Below are positions 1-10,800 of a stretch of 47,026 bases of DNA, one piece after another (position 1 is the first letter of the stretch; each line of letters opens with the position of its first letter). The notes below the pieces were generated by a model. It was not told the DNA's origin, did no database searches, and saw nothing but the letters and a program-made list of their open reading frames with translations. Position numbers and translations under genes: made by a program. Source of the DNA: Ophiostoma sp. CBS 140.51 (lineage: Eukaryota; Ascomycota; Sordariomycetes; Ophiostomatales; Ophiostomataceae); contig JANSLP010000260.1 of NCBI GenBank assembly GCA_029298735.1, positions 1 to 47,026 on the forward strand, read 5' to 3'.

Positions 1-1386
1 CTTTTAAAAAACAAGTTCTTTTTTTTTATTTTTTTTAGAAAAGTTTCCTTTATGAAAAAAAGATAAATGAAAACAAAAATGTCGAACCTTCATACCATCA
101 TCCTCGGCACAATTCAATTTCTAGGGTTCTCAACAAGCCAGATTCACATTTTCACAGAACTGTGGCGAGAATTCGAGTCCTGTTCTCGACCACCCCTTGC
201 AGCATCTAGATCGCCGTCTGCACCCCTCACGATCGTGGTACGGCATCCATGCTTCTTGAGCCCCCTGTAACATAGCGACAGGCCGCTGTACGACAGAGCG
301 CCCATAGCGCAACGTCGTCGCCACGCGCCTTCCCCAAAGGCCAACTTACATAAGCCCCGCGTGGGCCCAAGCTCCACCCAGCCACCCCTCTCTGCCTGCC
401 CTCGCTGCCCAGTTTGGCCTCCGTCGTTCTTTCCTTCTGTGGTGGCCCAGCACTGGCCAATACGAGACCCGCTTTTCAGGGGCTGAAGACAACTGAACAA
501 GGAAGGAGTGGCGGTTGGTGCTTGGAAGCCGCGGGTCACGCCGTTTCCCCAAACCCAAACCCAGACCCAAACCCAACAAGGCCCAAACACTCTTTCTGCT
601 TTTGGGTGCCAAAACGGACGTCTCTCTTTCTCACGTCTGGCCTCTGAACCCCCTTTCGCCGTTCTGACCCTCCTCCTCTGTCCTCCGACCCTCCTCTTTT
701 CTCGACCACACGACCACACAACCCACGCAGCAGTTCGTCGTCCGCGTGTCCCAAACACGAACGCTGTTGTTTCGTCTTCTCTCACCCTTTTCTTCATTGC
801 CTTTGTGGACTGCACCGGCATCGCAGACCAACCAGCGACCCAACTCGCCCCCCTGTTTTTTGAATCTCGAATCACAAAAGGCCTGACGCATTTTCACTCA
901 TTTCACGCATTTTCAGCCCCCGACGGCTTTTGCCTTTGCGACCATTCGACCGTTCGACCGTTCGACAGCTCACTTCTCCGTCTTTCACATCGTTCGAACC
1001 TGTGACACCGTCGTTTTGTCATCTTCACAGCCCTTTCACGATCTGAAGCGCATCCCGACAAGCCGTTTTGCATCCCCCGCCTAGCTTGCATCGCCTTGCA
1101 TCGCCTCGCCTTCTCGTTTTGCGTTCGGTTTCTCTTCTTTTTCTTGCATTTCGATTTCGAGTCCCGACTGTTCCTCTTCGAACCGCTTCCCTATCGACAG
1201 CCTAGCCCTACATCGGCCACTTTTCGCGAACCAGCAGTTCAACCGTTTTACCTCAAACCGTCGATCCGGCCTATCTCCTTCCTCCTCGACCAGCCTATCC
1301 TCTCGCGCCCTCTCTCGAATACACAACGCCCTCTGGCGGGCTTAATCCATCTCTCCCAACCTTAATATACACGCCACAAATCGCCG
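1..1386 (+). promoter_or_regulatory. Upstream region / probable long 5' leader of the Bud6 gene
   Basis: No gene is supported here. The first 60 bases are A/T-rich. From about 350 onward the plus strand is pyrimidine-rich, as is usual for fungal promoters and leaders. Between 252 and 1386 the sense strand carries no ATG, while CAT (ATG on the other strand) occurs about 17 times. A short direct repeat built on TTCGACCG lies at about 943-966. The reading frames on both strands lack recognisable domains. Where transcription starts cannot be seen. Confidence 0.6.
547..574 (-). other. Potential G-quadruplex motif
   Basis: On the minus strand five G-tracts are separated by 3-nt loops. In plus-strand coordinates the matching C-runs are 547-550, 554-556, 560-562, 566-568 and 572-574. 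The loops are TTT or TCT. This satisfies the usual G3+ N1-7 pattern with one tract to spare. It lies about 820 bp upstream of the Bud6 start codon, on the template strand if the region is transcribed toward Bud6. Confidence 0.6.
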
Positions 1387-4300
1387 ATGCAGGCTCCCGG
1401 CCCCATGCAACGCCAGATGCAGCGGCGCTCGCCGGGCGCCGAGAACGGTCAAGGTGGCAACGGCATGCCGAATAACATCCTGGCGCGCGCCATGTCGCCA
1501 GCCATGGGCGGTATGAGCGGACCCGGTATGCCGCGGCCATCGGCGTCGAGTCGATCAGTTGGTGGTGGAAGCGCACCTGGTGGCAGCGCGCCCGGAGCAC
1601 GGCGTGCAAATGTGAGTATCCCCTCTCGCGACTTTCTGCCTTTTGTCTCATTTGTTTCTGTTTGTGCGCTGGTTTGTGTTTGGAGAGCTTGTTGGGGTTG
1701 TCGAACTCCCCTGCTTGGCCCTACTGGCAGCGATCCTGCGGACGGACGCTTCTCCTCCTTCGCCTGAACATGAAACGTTCATGCTATACCGCCACAATAT
1801 CTGCCGCGCCAGCGATTCTTCGTGCTTGGCTGGCCTTGATGCCACGGTATTGCCGTTATCGCCAGCAAGGAGTCGCTGTGTCATTTACGCACACCGTTCT
1901 TCATCGCATTTCTTGTGTTTTTTCCTCTCCTATTCTACAGAAACTAATGGCTCCTCGAAAGACCTCTAGCGGCTCTGGCCCCGGCTCCGGCGCTGGCCCC
2001 GGCGCCAGCGCTAACAACGCAAACGTCCCTCTCTCCCAGATCGAAAAGAGCGTCACCCACCTCCTCGTCGCCACAAAACAGCTCCTCGAGACCCTGACGC
2101 AATGGTCGCGCGGCCAGGCCACCGACACCCAGGTCTCGGACGTCTACGTCCGCCTCGGCTACGAGTTCAACATGGCCTGTCGGGCTTTTACCGCTATCAA
2201 TGTCGACACGTCCGACCTGGGTAATGTGCCCGAACTGCTGCGCAACATTCTCGAGTCAACCCTCAGCCAGGAAGCCAGCAGCGAAAGCCTCGAAAAGTAC
2301 CTGCCCCGCATCCGCGATATCATCATCAACCTGCTGCACGGCTTGAAGAGGAAGCAGCAGAAGTTGCGCCAGAAACAGGCCCGCGACCGCGAGAGCAGCA
2401 CCACCGTCAGCTCCACCGAGTCTCTGGCAGCGCGTGCGAATAGCTTGAGCACGTCTGGGAGCGCAGGATCGGGTCTGACGACACTGCTAAATGAGAGCAT
2501 CGAAGGCGGTTACGGAGACCCTCAAGGGTACACGCAATCCCAACAACAGCAACAGCAACAGCAGTCTCAACAACAACCGCCACAGCTGCCTCCGAGCCGC
2601 GACGATGTCAAGAGCTCGTCGCCCAACCGCCGCTTCATCCCGCCACGCGACCAGTCCCGCGGCTCCGTCAACTCGGAGCAGTCAAGCATGTCCAGCTCAA
2701 CCATGCAGTCCATGCCTGTCATGCCGCCCTACCCCGACGGCAGCTCCATCTCGCTGGGCACGAGCGCATCCATGGGCGAGCTCAACATTGACTCCTTCCC
2801 GCCGCCGCCGCCGCCCAAGTCGCAGCAGAGCGCGCTCATGGCCCTTCAGCGTAACGGCGACCACCTCGAGCGCCGCGCGTCTCGACGCTACTCGACCTAC
2901 CACATCCAAAAACACCTTGGCGGCAGCATATCAAGCGGCGTGCCGTTGATGCCGCCACCGCAGACGACACCGATCCCCAACCGTGGCCGTGGCGAGGTCC
3001 GTGAGTCGATGCGCGCTGTCCAGGGCCGCAACGGGCGCAGTAGCTCATCCATGGGCCGAAACGGAAACGGAAACGGGGGTAGCAACTACGAGTCCTCGCC
3101 CATGCGCAACAACGTCCCCGACGGTAAGGAAGTCGTGACCACCGCCACTGCCATCAACACCGACATGAGTGCGCGCCGTGACGACAGCCCCATGGCCAAG
3201 ACGCCGGACGATAAGTACCCGCAGCCCAGCGCCACGCTTAACGGCCCGCCTGTCGACCTGATGCCTGCGCTGCCCGTCACCTCGTCATCCCCCTCTAACG
3301 AAGAGCGGTCACCAGTGCGGCGGCGTGCGGACAGCAATGAGGCGCGGACGGAAGCCGAACGTGCACGGTCGATTAATGCCGCACAAGCCGCTCTGGTCGG
3401 CCAGGCACCGCCGCCAGCAACATCTGTTATTGCCTCGCCACCACCAGCGATGCCTGCACCCGCAACAACACAGCCCGAAGCTGTTCCCGCCAGCAAGGAA
3501 CTTACGCTCTTCTTGCAGTACAAGTCCAAGGTCAAGAAGTTTGTGCTGCCCGAGGGCTACAGCGAGCTCACGATTGGCCGCCTGCAGCTGGCCTTTATCG
3601 AAAAGTTCTCGTGGAACACGCAGCAGAACGGCGCCGACCTGCCCGAGATTTACATTCAGGATCCCATTTCGGGCGTCCGCCACGAGCTCGACGATTTGGC
3701 CGACATCAAGGACCGCACGGTGCTGGCGCTCAATGTTGAGCCGCTGGACGAGGTCAAGCGGCACATTGACGAGGGCATTGGCGCGCTCAAGTCGATGGTG
3801 CAACAAGTCAAACAGAACGTCGACGAGCAGGGTGCTGCTCTACAAAGAGTGTCGGACCGCCAGCAGGAAGCGTCCAAGGAGATGGCGCGTATGGCAGCCG
3901 CGCCGGTGCAGCCTATGACGCCGCCGGCCGACTCGCCACGCTCGGCCAGCATGGGCAGTGCGCCGGCGTCTTCTTTGGTCCGTGGTGGTACCGGCGTCGG
4001 CAAACGCTTCTCGAACCAGCAAATGGCCGAAGTCCAAAGCCTGCGGCGCGACCTGGCGGTGCTGCGCCAGACGTACTCCAACTTCCAGTCAGACATTGAG
4101 AGCTCGATGACGGCGCTGCGCAACAAGGCGGCGAATGTCAAGACGGCGGTGGCGGAGACGGCGATTCCCGATTTCGAGGGCGGACAGGGCCAGGCGATTG
4201 TGGCGGCCGGCCGCAAGAAGCTCAGCGCCGAGTCGGACCGCCTGGTCACCAAGGTCGACGACCTCCAGGATCTGGTGGAGGACCTGCGCAAGGATGTTGT

Positions 4301-5174
4301 GCACCGCGGCGTCCGCCCGCTCCCGCGCCAGCTCGAGTTGGTGACCAAAGACATTACCCAACTGGCTAAAGACCTGACCAAGATGGAGGAAGGCATGAAG
4401 CGCGACAAGCCGATCTGGACCAAGATTTGGGAAAAGGAGCTAGAGGAGGTGTGCAAGGGCCGGGACGAGCTGCAGCTGGCGGAAGACCTGCTGGTCGACC
4501 TGCAGGACGACCTCGAAAAGGCATCGGAGACGTTTGCACTGGTCGAGCAGGCCACCAAGGAGCAAATGAAGGATGCGGGCGTCAATGGCGGGCCGTCTCC
4601 CGGAGCTCCTGGTGGCCCTGGAGGTTCACCTAACGGTTTGGTGGGCGGCATGTCATTGATTTCACGCCAGCTGTCACGCGGTCTGCGCACGATTGGCGAT
4701 AGCATTGGCAACGTCGACCCTAATGCTGCCAAGGAGGGCGTGTTGGGCGAAGTGCGCGCCCTGCAGCCCAACCACGAGAACCGACTGGAAGCGATTGAGC
4801 GCGCCGAGAAGCTGCGCCAGAAGGAGCTCGAGAGCCGCAAGGGGAACCCGCTGCTGCGGGAGCTGACGGGTTTCGTCGAGGAAGGCAAGCTCAAGAAGTC
4901 GGGCGGCTTTGAGGAGGTGGAGCGGGCACGGAAAGCCAAGGACGACCGGATTCGCCGTGAAGTGTGGGAGCGTATGAATGGTCCCGTTGGCGGCGAGGAG
5001 GAGGAGGAGTACGAAGAAGACGAGGAAGGAGAATATGAAGAAGGAGAGGAGGGCGAGGACGTGGAGGGAGAAGAGGGCGAAGCGGAAGGCGAGGCTGCTG
5101 CTGAGGGTGCCGAGGGTGAGACAGCAAACGGCGTGGTGCCCGGACAGGAGGGTACTGCAGCCGGTGCTGTATAA
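1387..5174 (+). CDS. bud6: Bud6/AIP3-type actin-interacting polarity protein
   Basis: Two exons, 1387-1611 and 1941-5174, encode about 1,152 residues. The 329-nt intron starts GTGAGT and ends CTACAG. Exon 1 (75 codons) is rich in Met, Gly and Pro. Residues ~104-220 form an N-terminal helical region (LSQIEKSVTHLLVATKQLLE). A disordered middle follows, with a Gln tract at ~270-285. Residues ~594-1085 are the AIP3 domain, with the readable segment DLPEIYIQDPISGVRHELDD followed by long coiled coils. The tail from ~1090 is almost entirely Glu/Gly/Ala. Known for the family: Bud6 binds actin and formins at growing tips and septa as part of the polarisome. The start at 1387 is the first ATG after a 1.1-kb ATG-free stretch. 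An alternative start at 1947 (MAPRKTSS) would drop exon 1. Confidence 0.9.
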
Positions 5175-5776
5175 TGAAGAATGAATGAAGGCAGCCCGTG
5201 GTTTCGTCTCGCCCCTCATCCGCCTCTCTCGCCTCTCCTCGCTGTTGTTTGGATGTTTCATTCTTTCCGTTCAAAGACATTGTGTGGCATGGAAAAGGAA
5301 GTGGTTCGACGCTAAGTCCATGGATTTTTTTGGAAGCACATATACCCCCTTTTTATTATCCTTATTCCTTTGTTCTTTTTGATTCTTTTTTGTCCTTCAT
5401 CTTCTTCCTGTCTTCCTCGTTCTCTCTTGCGTCTCGCAGTCCTGCCGTCTTGTCGTCCGCCTCTCCTGCTGTCTCATGCCTAGCCCTATTCATATTTATA
5501 TACGTTAGCCTCATCTCATACATGCGAGCGCCTTTCTTCAGCCCTTGATGGCATCTGCTTTTTGATATATATTTTACCCTTTTCTGGATTATTCTTGTGC
5601 CTCCGAAGGCAGTATGCATAGAGAACTAGACGAGACGAAAGCGAGCACAAAGCGAAGAGAAGGACGATTTGGATAACTGGCTCGAGATTGAAAATAGCAA
5701 TATCAATTATCATGAAATTATACAAACTGTGGCCGTAACGTGACTCCCCTATCCTTTATTTCATCCTACACGTCTC
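5175..5776. other. Intergenic, convergent 3' ends
   Basis: This 600-bp gap lies between the ends of Bud6 (+) and the beta-lactamase-like gene (-). It is T-rich on the plus strand around 5330-5420. TTTATT at 5755-5760 reads AATAAA on the minus strand, 17 nt beyond the stop of the downstream gene, and could be its poly(A) signal. No coding or RNA feature is seen. Confidence 0.6.
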
Positions 5777-7149
5777 CTACAACTTCGCCGCCTGTGGATA
5801 GATGAATGCCTCCCATGCACGCATCAACGCTTTGCCCTGCGGATCGCCCGGCGGGTTAAAGTTGGAGGCAAACACCGCCGCCAGCCCAGCCTCCCGGTCC
5901 AGCATCCACGTCAAGTTGATGGCGCCGCTCCAGTAGACAGCACCTTTCCGCCGGTTCGGGTGCGATGAGCCCGTGACCAGCAGTCCTCCCAGACTCCAGT
6001 CGTACTCCTTGGTGTCCGGAACGTCGCCCGTGATCCAGCCTGGGTTCTCTGTGTTGTAAAGAAGCTGGGCACGGGCTACGTCAGTCGGCAGCTGTGGTGC
6101 ATACAGCAGTTCACTGATTGGTGATTTGCTCGGCAACAGCTTGCCGTCGTCGTGCAGCAGGGAGCGCAAAAAGACCATGAATGACGGCATGTCGCCATAC
6201 ATGCCTTGCCCGCCCATGGCTGCAGGGGCTTTGCGATAAAAGGAAGGACCGTGGACAACAGGGCTCTCGGGTCCGCCTGACCTTACAGGGAGGGATGGCC
6301 ACAGGCGGGCCATGACGTCCGGGTAGCGCTCTGGGTGGTAGGTGAGAGCACCAGCGGGCAAGCCCAGGGGTGTCAGAATATCACGGACGACAATCTCCTC
6401 GAGCGGGATAGAGGGAAGTTTCGATTCTGCTTCGGGCACCGTCTTGCCCTCCACTTTGGCATGAAGACGCTCCAGCAGCCGACCCGCCCAGTCGAGACCG
6501 GCACCATAGGTCCAGCCCTGACCGGGTTGGAAGGACAGCGGGAAACGGAACCGGTCTTCAACCGAGGGCGGCGTGGCTACAATCTTGGGCGGCGGTTCCA
6601 GCCCAGCCTCGGGCGGCTGCTTGACGAGCCACGAGCGGTAGCGCATGAGGTTGGGCGTGAGGAAATCGTAGCCGACACCGGAGCTGTGCGTCAAGAGGAG
6701 GCGCAAAGTAAGCGGTGCATCACGGGTCACTAGCTCGGGTTTGGCGTTGTCGTTGTCGTCCGAATCAAATCCTTTGAGGACAGGCAGGGCAGCCAGTTCG
6801 GGCAGCAGAGGTGCCACATCGGCGTCCAGGTCCCAGAGGCCGCGCTCGACAGCTTGCAAGACAAGCACCGACGTGATGAGTTTGGTCATGGACATGAACA
6901 TGAAGACGCTGTCCAGCTCGAGTTTCTTTTCCTTGCCAGGCTCGAGCGAGCTCAGCCCCAAGACCTTTTCATAATGGAGGGTGCCTATACTGTTAGCGGT
7001 GTTCAATTTGTGAGAGAAGAGTGTGGCGTACCCAACTTATTTTCTGCGAGAAGCACGACACCTGGAATGGTGCGGTCGGCCACGGCCTTGGTGATGACTT
7101 GTTCAAAGGATGCTGCCATTTTGCGGAACTGCTGGACAAGAGATGGCAT
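5777..7149 (-). CDS. Serine beta-lactamase-like / transesterase-like enzyme
   Basis: Two exons on the minus strand, 7149-7032 and 6984-5777, give 441 residues. The 47-nt intron starts GTACGC and ends TATAG. An alternative donor (GTTGGG) with acceptor ACAG also keeps frame and would change only two residues at the junction. The S-x-x-K nucleophile motif is SMTK at 71-74. A YGAGLDW stretch fits the Tyr motif, and YWSGAINLTWMLD near the C-terminus is the usual third-motif region. This architecture is that of the beta-lactamase superfamily (class C, EstB esterases, LovD-like acyltransferases). The substrate cannot be told. No signal peptide is seen, so it is probably cytosolic. It stands alone, with no biosynthetic enzymes beside it, so a secondary-metabolite role is not supported. 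Confidence 0.88.
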
Positions 7150-7889
7150 TGTGAGGAGGGGGAAAGAAAGTAAGATAAAAGGGACGGGGGAGTTTTTATT
7201 ATATATGATGCGACCTTTAGAAGCGGCAGGATACTAGGAATGTCCTCTCGTGCTGTGTTGTGTGATTATTCCGCCTGCATACAACTGGTTCTCGAGCCTC
7301 TTAATTGCCGTGTTTTTGTGGCCTGGACCAAGAGCTTGAACCGCACTTCCCCGGCTGTTGCATCCGATGGGACGGAACCAAGTAAACCTAGGGGAGCTTT
7401 CGTGAGGGGTAGTCGACAAATAGAAGCGAACAAAATCGACTGGCTTGGATCGGTTCGGGTTGGTTCCCTTTGGTGTTAGTTGAGGCTTGGCTTTGGGGAA
7501 GTCATTCGTGACAAAGTCATTAATCATACAGAGTGGCAGTGTGGTTTACAAATGAAACTTGTGTAGTTTAGAATACCGTCTTTTTAGAATTATCTGATGC
7601 TCTTGAGAGTTATAAACAAATCCAGTCACCAAAAGAATAATAAAACAGAATCAGAAAGAAAAGAGAAGAGGAAAAGAAAGAACAAATACACAAAACAGTA
7701 AAAACAAACAATAAAACGAGTAAAAGCAAACAAAACACCATTCCGACCGACTGAGTGACAAAAAAAGAAAAGAGAAAAAAGATACCCTTGCAAAACAAAA
7801 GCAGAATACAATAACGACTGCCTTCAAAACCACTGCTAAGGATACACCTAGATTAATAGCCCCTAGGTCATGGGGAAAGTGAACCTTTC
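7150..7889. other. Intergenic: promoter of the beta-lactamase-like gene and 3' flank of the SNT1-like gene
   Basis: The part next to 7149 carries a TATA-like element (listed separately). The stretch 7600-7800 is A-rich on the plus strand (T-rich on the minus strand), consistent with a minus-strand 3' flank or promoter. Small reading frames here are low complexity and unsupported. Confidence 0.5.
7199..7205 (-). promoter_or_regulatory. TATA-box candidate of the beta-lactamase-like gene
   Basis: The minus strand reads TATATAA about 50 nt before the start codon at 7149. A pyrimidine-rich run follows it before the ATG, as is common around fungal transcription starts. Confidence 0.5.
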
Positions 7890-10800
7890 CTAGCGGTACC
7901 GTGGGTACTCATCCGGCCGATGCCGCTGCTGGTTGCGCGGATCCCGCGGGTCATACGGTCCGGGTGGGGGTCCCTGACCGTCGTTTGGTGGACCGGGCGG
8001 TGGCGGCGGACCCCGGCTGTCGTACCCAACAGGGGTGTAGCGGCCGGCATCGCGCGGGTCACGTGACGGCGGCGGCGGCTGGACAGGACCGCCTGGACCG
8101 CCGGGACCACCGGGACCACTGGGCGGACCGGCACCATACCGACTGTACGGTGGCGGCTGTGACTGTGGTGGCGGTGCAGGCTCGACGGACCGCGGCACAG
8201 GTGACGGCTGGTAGCGACCGCTCAGCGAGTGCGAGTGCGAATGGGAATGCGAGTGGGAGTGCGCGTGCTGTGGAGGAGGTGCTTGCTGCATTCTGGGACC
8301 GCCGCGGGGATCGCCGCGAGGATCACGAGGATCCTGCGGGGGGTATGTCCGGTCGTCACGCATGCCACCGCCACTGCTGAGGTTGTGGTGGTGTGATGGT
8401 GGCGGCTGCTGCGGCGGCTGTTGGGCGCCCCATGCCGACGTCGGCGGCGGGCCTTGTTGAGACGGTCCCGGGCCACCGGCTGGTCCACCATAGTGGTGAG
8501 AAGGAGGAGGAGGACCCTGCGACCAACCGCTACCATCTCTGCCCTGCGAAATCGGGTCATGACGTCCCGGCGGCGGGCGGCCAGGGTACTGCGGCGTGGG
8601 TGAGGGGGCAAGCGGTGGCGGAGCCTGTGAACCGTAGCCACCTCCATAACCTCCAGGTTGTGGAGTTTGTTGCTGCTGCGGGTAACTCTGGGACGGTGGC
8701 GGCGGCTGTTGCTGCTGCTGTTGAGAAGAGGGCGGCGGCTGGGACTGGTACGGGTGGCGACTGTAGTAGTCGCGGTCGGCGGCCGCAGCAGACTCGACAG
8801 GCGACATGACACTAGACCGGGAACCACCGGGGCCGGCCATGCTGTGGACCTGGGGTGAGTTGTGCGCGGGCGGCGGGTACGGTTTGAGTGGCGGGATACC
8901 GGACTGCGACTGAGATGGTGGCGGCGGTGGGTGGCTGCGTCCATACGGCGAGTACACGGGGTTGCCAGCGTCGTGGTGAGGCGCAGGAGGAGGAGGATTA
9001 CGGCCGACCATGGACGGCGGCGGTGTCGACGACGACGGAGGTGCACTAATCGACGACGAGACATCATTCACCCGCTTGGGCGCAGCAGGCGGGTCGTCAT
9101 TCAGGAGAGCCATCAGACTTGAGGTCTTAGCTGGTCGGTTGGCTGCAGGAGTAGGCGTAGGCGTCGACGTCGGAGGAGGCACGCTGACACTGCTGGCGTA
9201 GGGATCGTGCATGCCGCCGTGCATGGGCGGGCGACTGTCGTGGCGAACATGACGATCACGATCTACACCGCCCATGACTTGTGGGTGCACGGGCTCTGTC
9301 AGCAGGCTTCGCACGGGCTGCTGGTGCTGGATAATCGGTGCTGGCGACTGGCCGTACGGCTGTGGCGGCGTATGGGCAGCAACACGCATGGGGTCGGAGG
9401 GACGACCGGGCTCGTTGGTGCGGTAGTGCGAAGGCGGTGGAGGAGGCGGACCACGGCCAGGAGTGGATGTCGCGTAGGGATCGTAGACAGAAGACGGCGA
9501 AGGCTCGGGCTCCTTCATGCGGCCTGACGGCTGGCGAGATGACACAGGAACCTCGGAACGCATCTGTTGCTGCTGCTGCTGTTGGAGCTGCTCCTGTTGC
9601 TGGCGGTGGCGCTGGGCAAGCGAGTTGAGACGCGCGTCGACCGCGGCGTCGCTTGTCGGATCGGCCCAGGAGGTGGTGGGTCGGGACAAGGATTCGACGG
9701 GCACTGATGCAGCGGCGACGGCTGCAGACGACGGTGGAGGCGGTGGCGGCTGTTTTTGGGACAGACGGCTGCTGCCAACTGGAACAGGTGTCTGTGTTTG
9801 CTGCGGTCCAGGCGGCACAGATCCTTCTCTGCTGTCGTGGTAGGCTGCTGCACCGTACGGCGGAGGCACTACTGACTGCGTCGGGCCTCTCATTGGCCGT
9901 GCCGTGGGTGACATGGCTTGGCTGCTGGATGGTGCACCCTGTGGCATGAGGACCGACTGCTGGTAAGCAGCAGAGGGAGGAGGTGCCACCTGTGCCTGTT
10001 GAGGCAGAGGCACAGCAGAAACAGATACGGGAGCAGAAGGCTGCTGCGACTGGCGCTTGCCGTGGGACGGCGGTGTTGGCTGAACCACCTGGGGTTGCAC
10101 CTGTCCTGCGGACGACTGCGAGACAGACGGCTTTTGGTGGCCACCAACCTGGGGCGGCAGAGGAGGAGCTGGTGGAGGAGCCTGTGCGATAGGAACGGGT
10201 GTCTGGTACCGGCCAAACTGGGGCTGGATGGCAGCACCCTCGGCCTTGATATCCTCCATCGGTTCGCCGCCCACAACTGCCGCCTTGCTCGTCGCAACCA
10301 GGGTTCGCTGCTGGGCTCCTGTTGCTGCTACCGCTGCTGCTACACCCGCTGAAGGGGTCGCTTGCTGTTCGGCCCGCTTGCGCGGCGCAATCGGCGGCGG
10401 GGGCGGTGTCGGCATCTTTTCGCCGTGCAGCTTGCGCATGTTCGCCTCGTTGGCAATCGCCTCCCACTCGGCCTTCTTCTCGTTCTTCTGGCGCACATAG
10501 TAATTCTTGACCATGACAGGTGTCTTGGACTGCATGTGCTGTGCTATCGCGTACCAGTCCGTGCCAAACGTCCGCAGAAGCGCCGGGAAGTCGTTGCACT
10601 CCGACACACTCCAATAGCTTGATGTCTGCTGTGTCGACCGGAACCGCTCACTGTTAGTGCTTACTGGGTTGTTTGGGTTGCTGTTGGCCACGTTGGCGTC
10701 AAAGTTGGTGATGCCAATCTGCAGAGGCGGTGGCGGCTGTTCGGGACGGAGTGAAGGCGGAGCCAGCATGTCGCCAATCTGTTGTGCCTGTGAGGCAGCA

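Noticed and set aside
547..574. Interstitial telomere repeat
   Set aside because: Units are CCCAAA with one CCCAGA, not the CCCTAA typical of filamentous fungi. The array is only 28 nt, so it is listed as a quadruplex motif instead.
144..875. 243-codon minus-strand frame upstream of Bud6
   Set aside because: It is low complexity with no domain, and it overlaps the pyrimidine-rich, ATG-free upstream region.
3656..4939. 427-codon minus-strand frame
   Set aside because: It is antisense to the conserved AIP3 domain of Bud6, and its Ser/Arg-rich translation is typical of a shadow.
9256..10614. 452-codon minus-strand frame
   Set aside because: It is an out-of-frame shadow inside the SNT1-like gene, with low-complexity Cys/Ser/Arg sequence.
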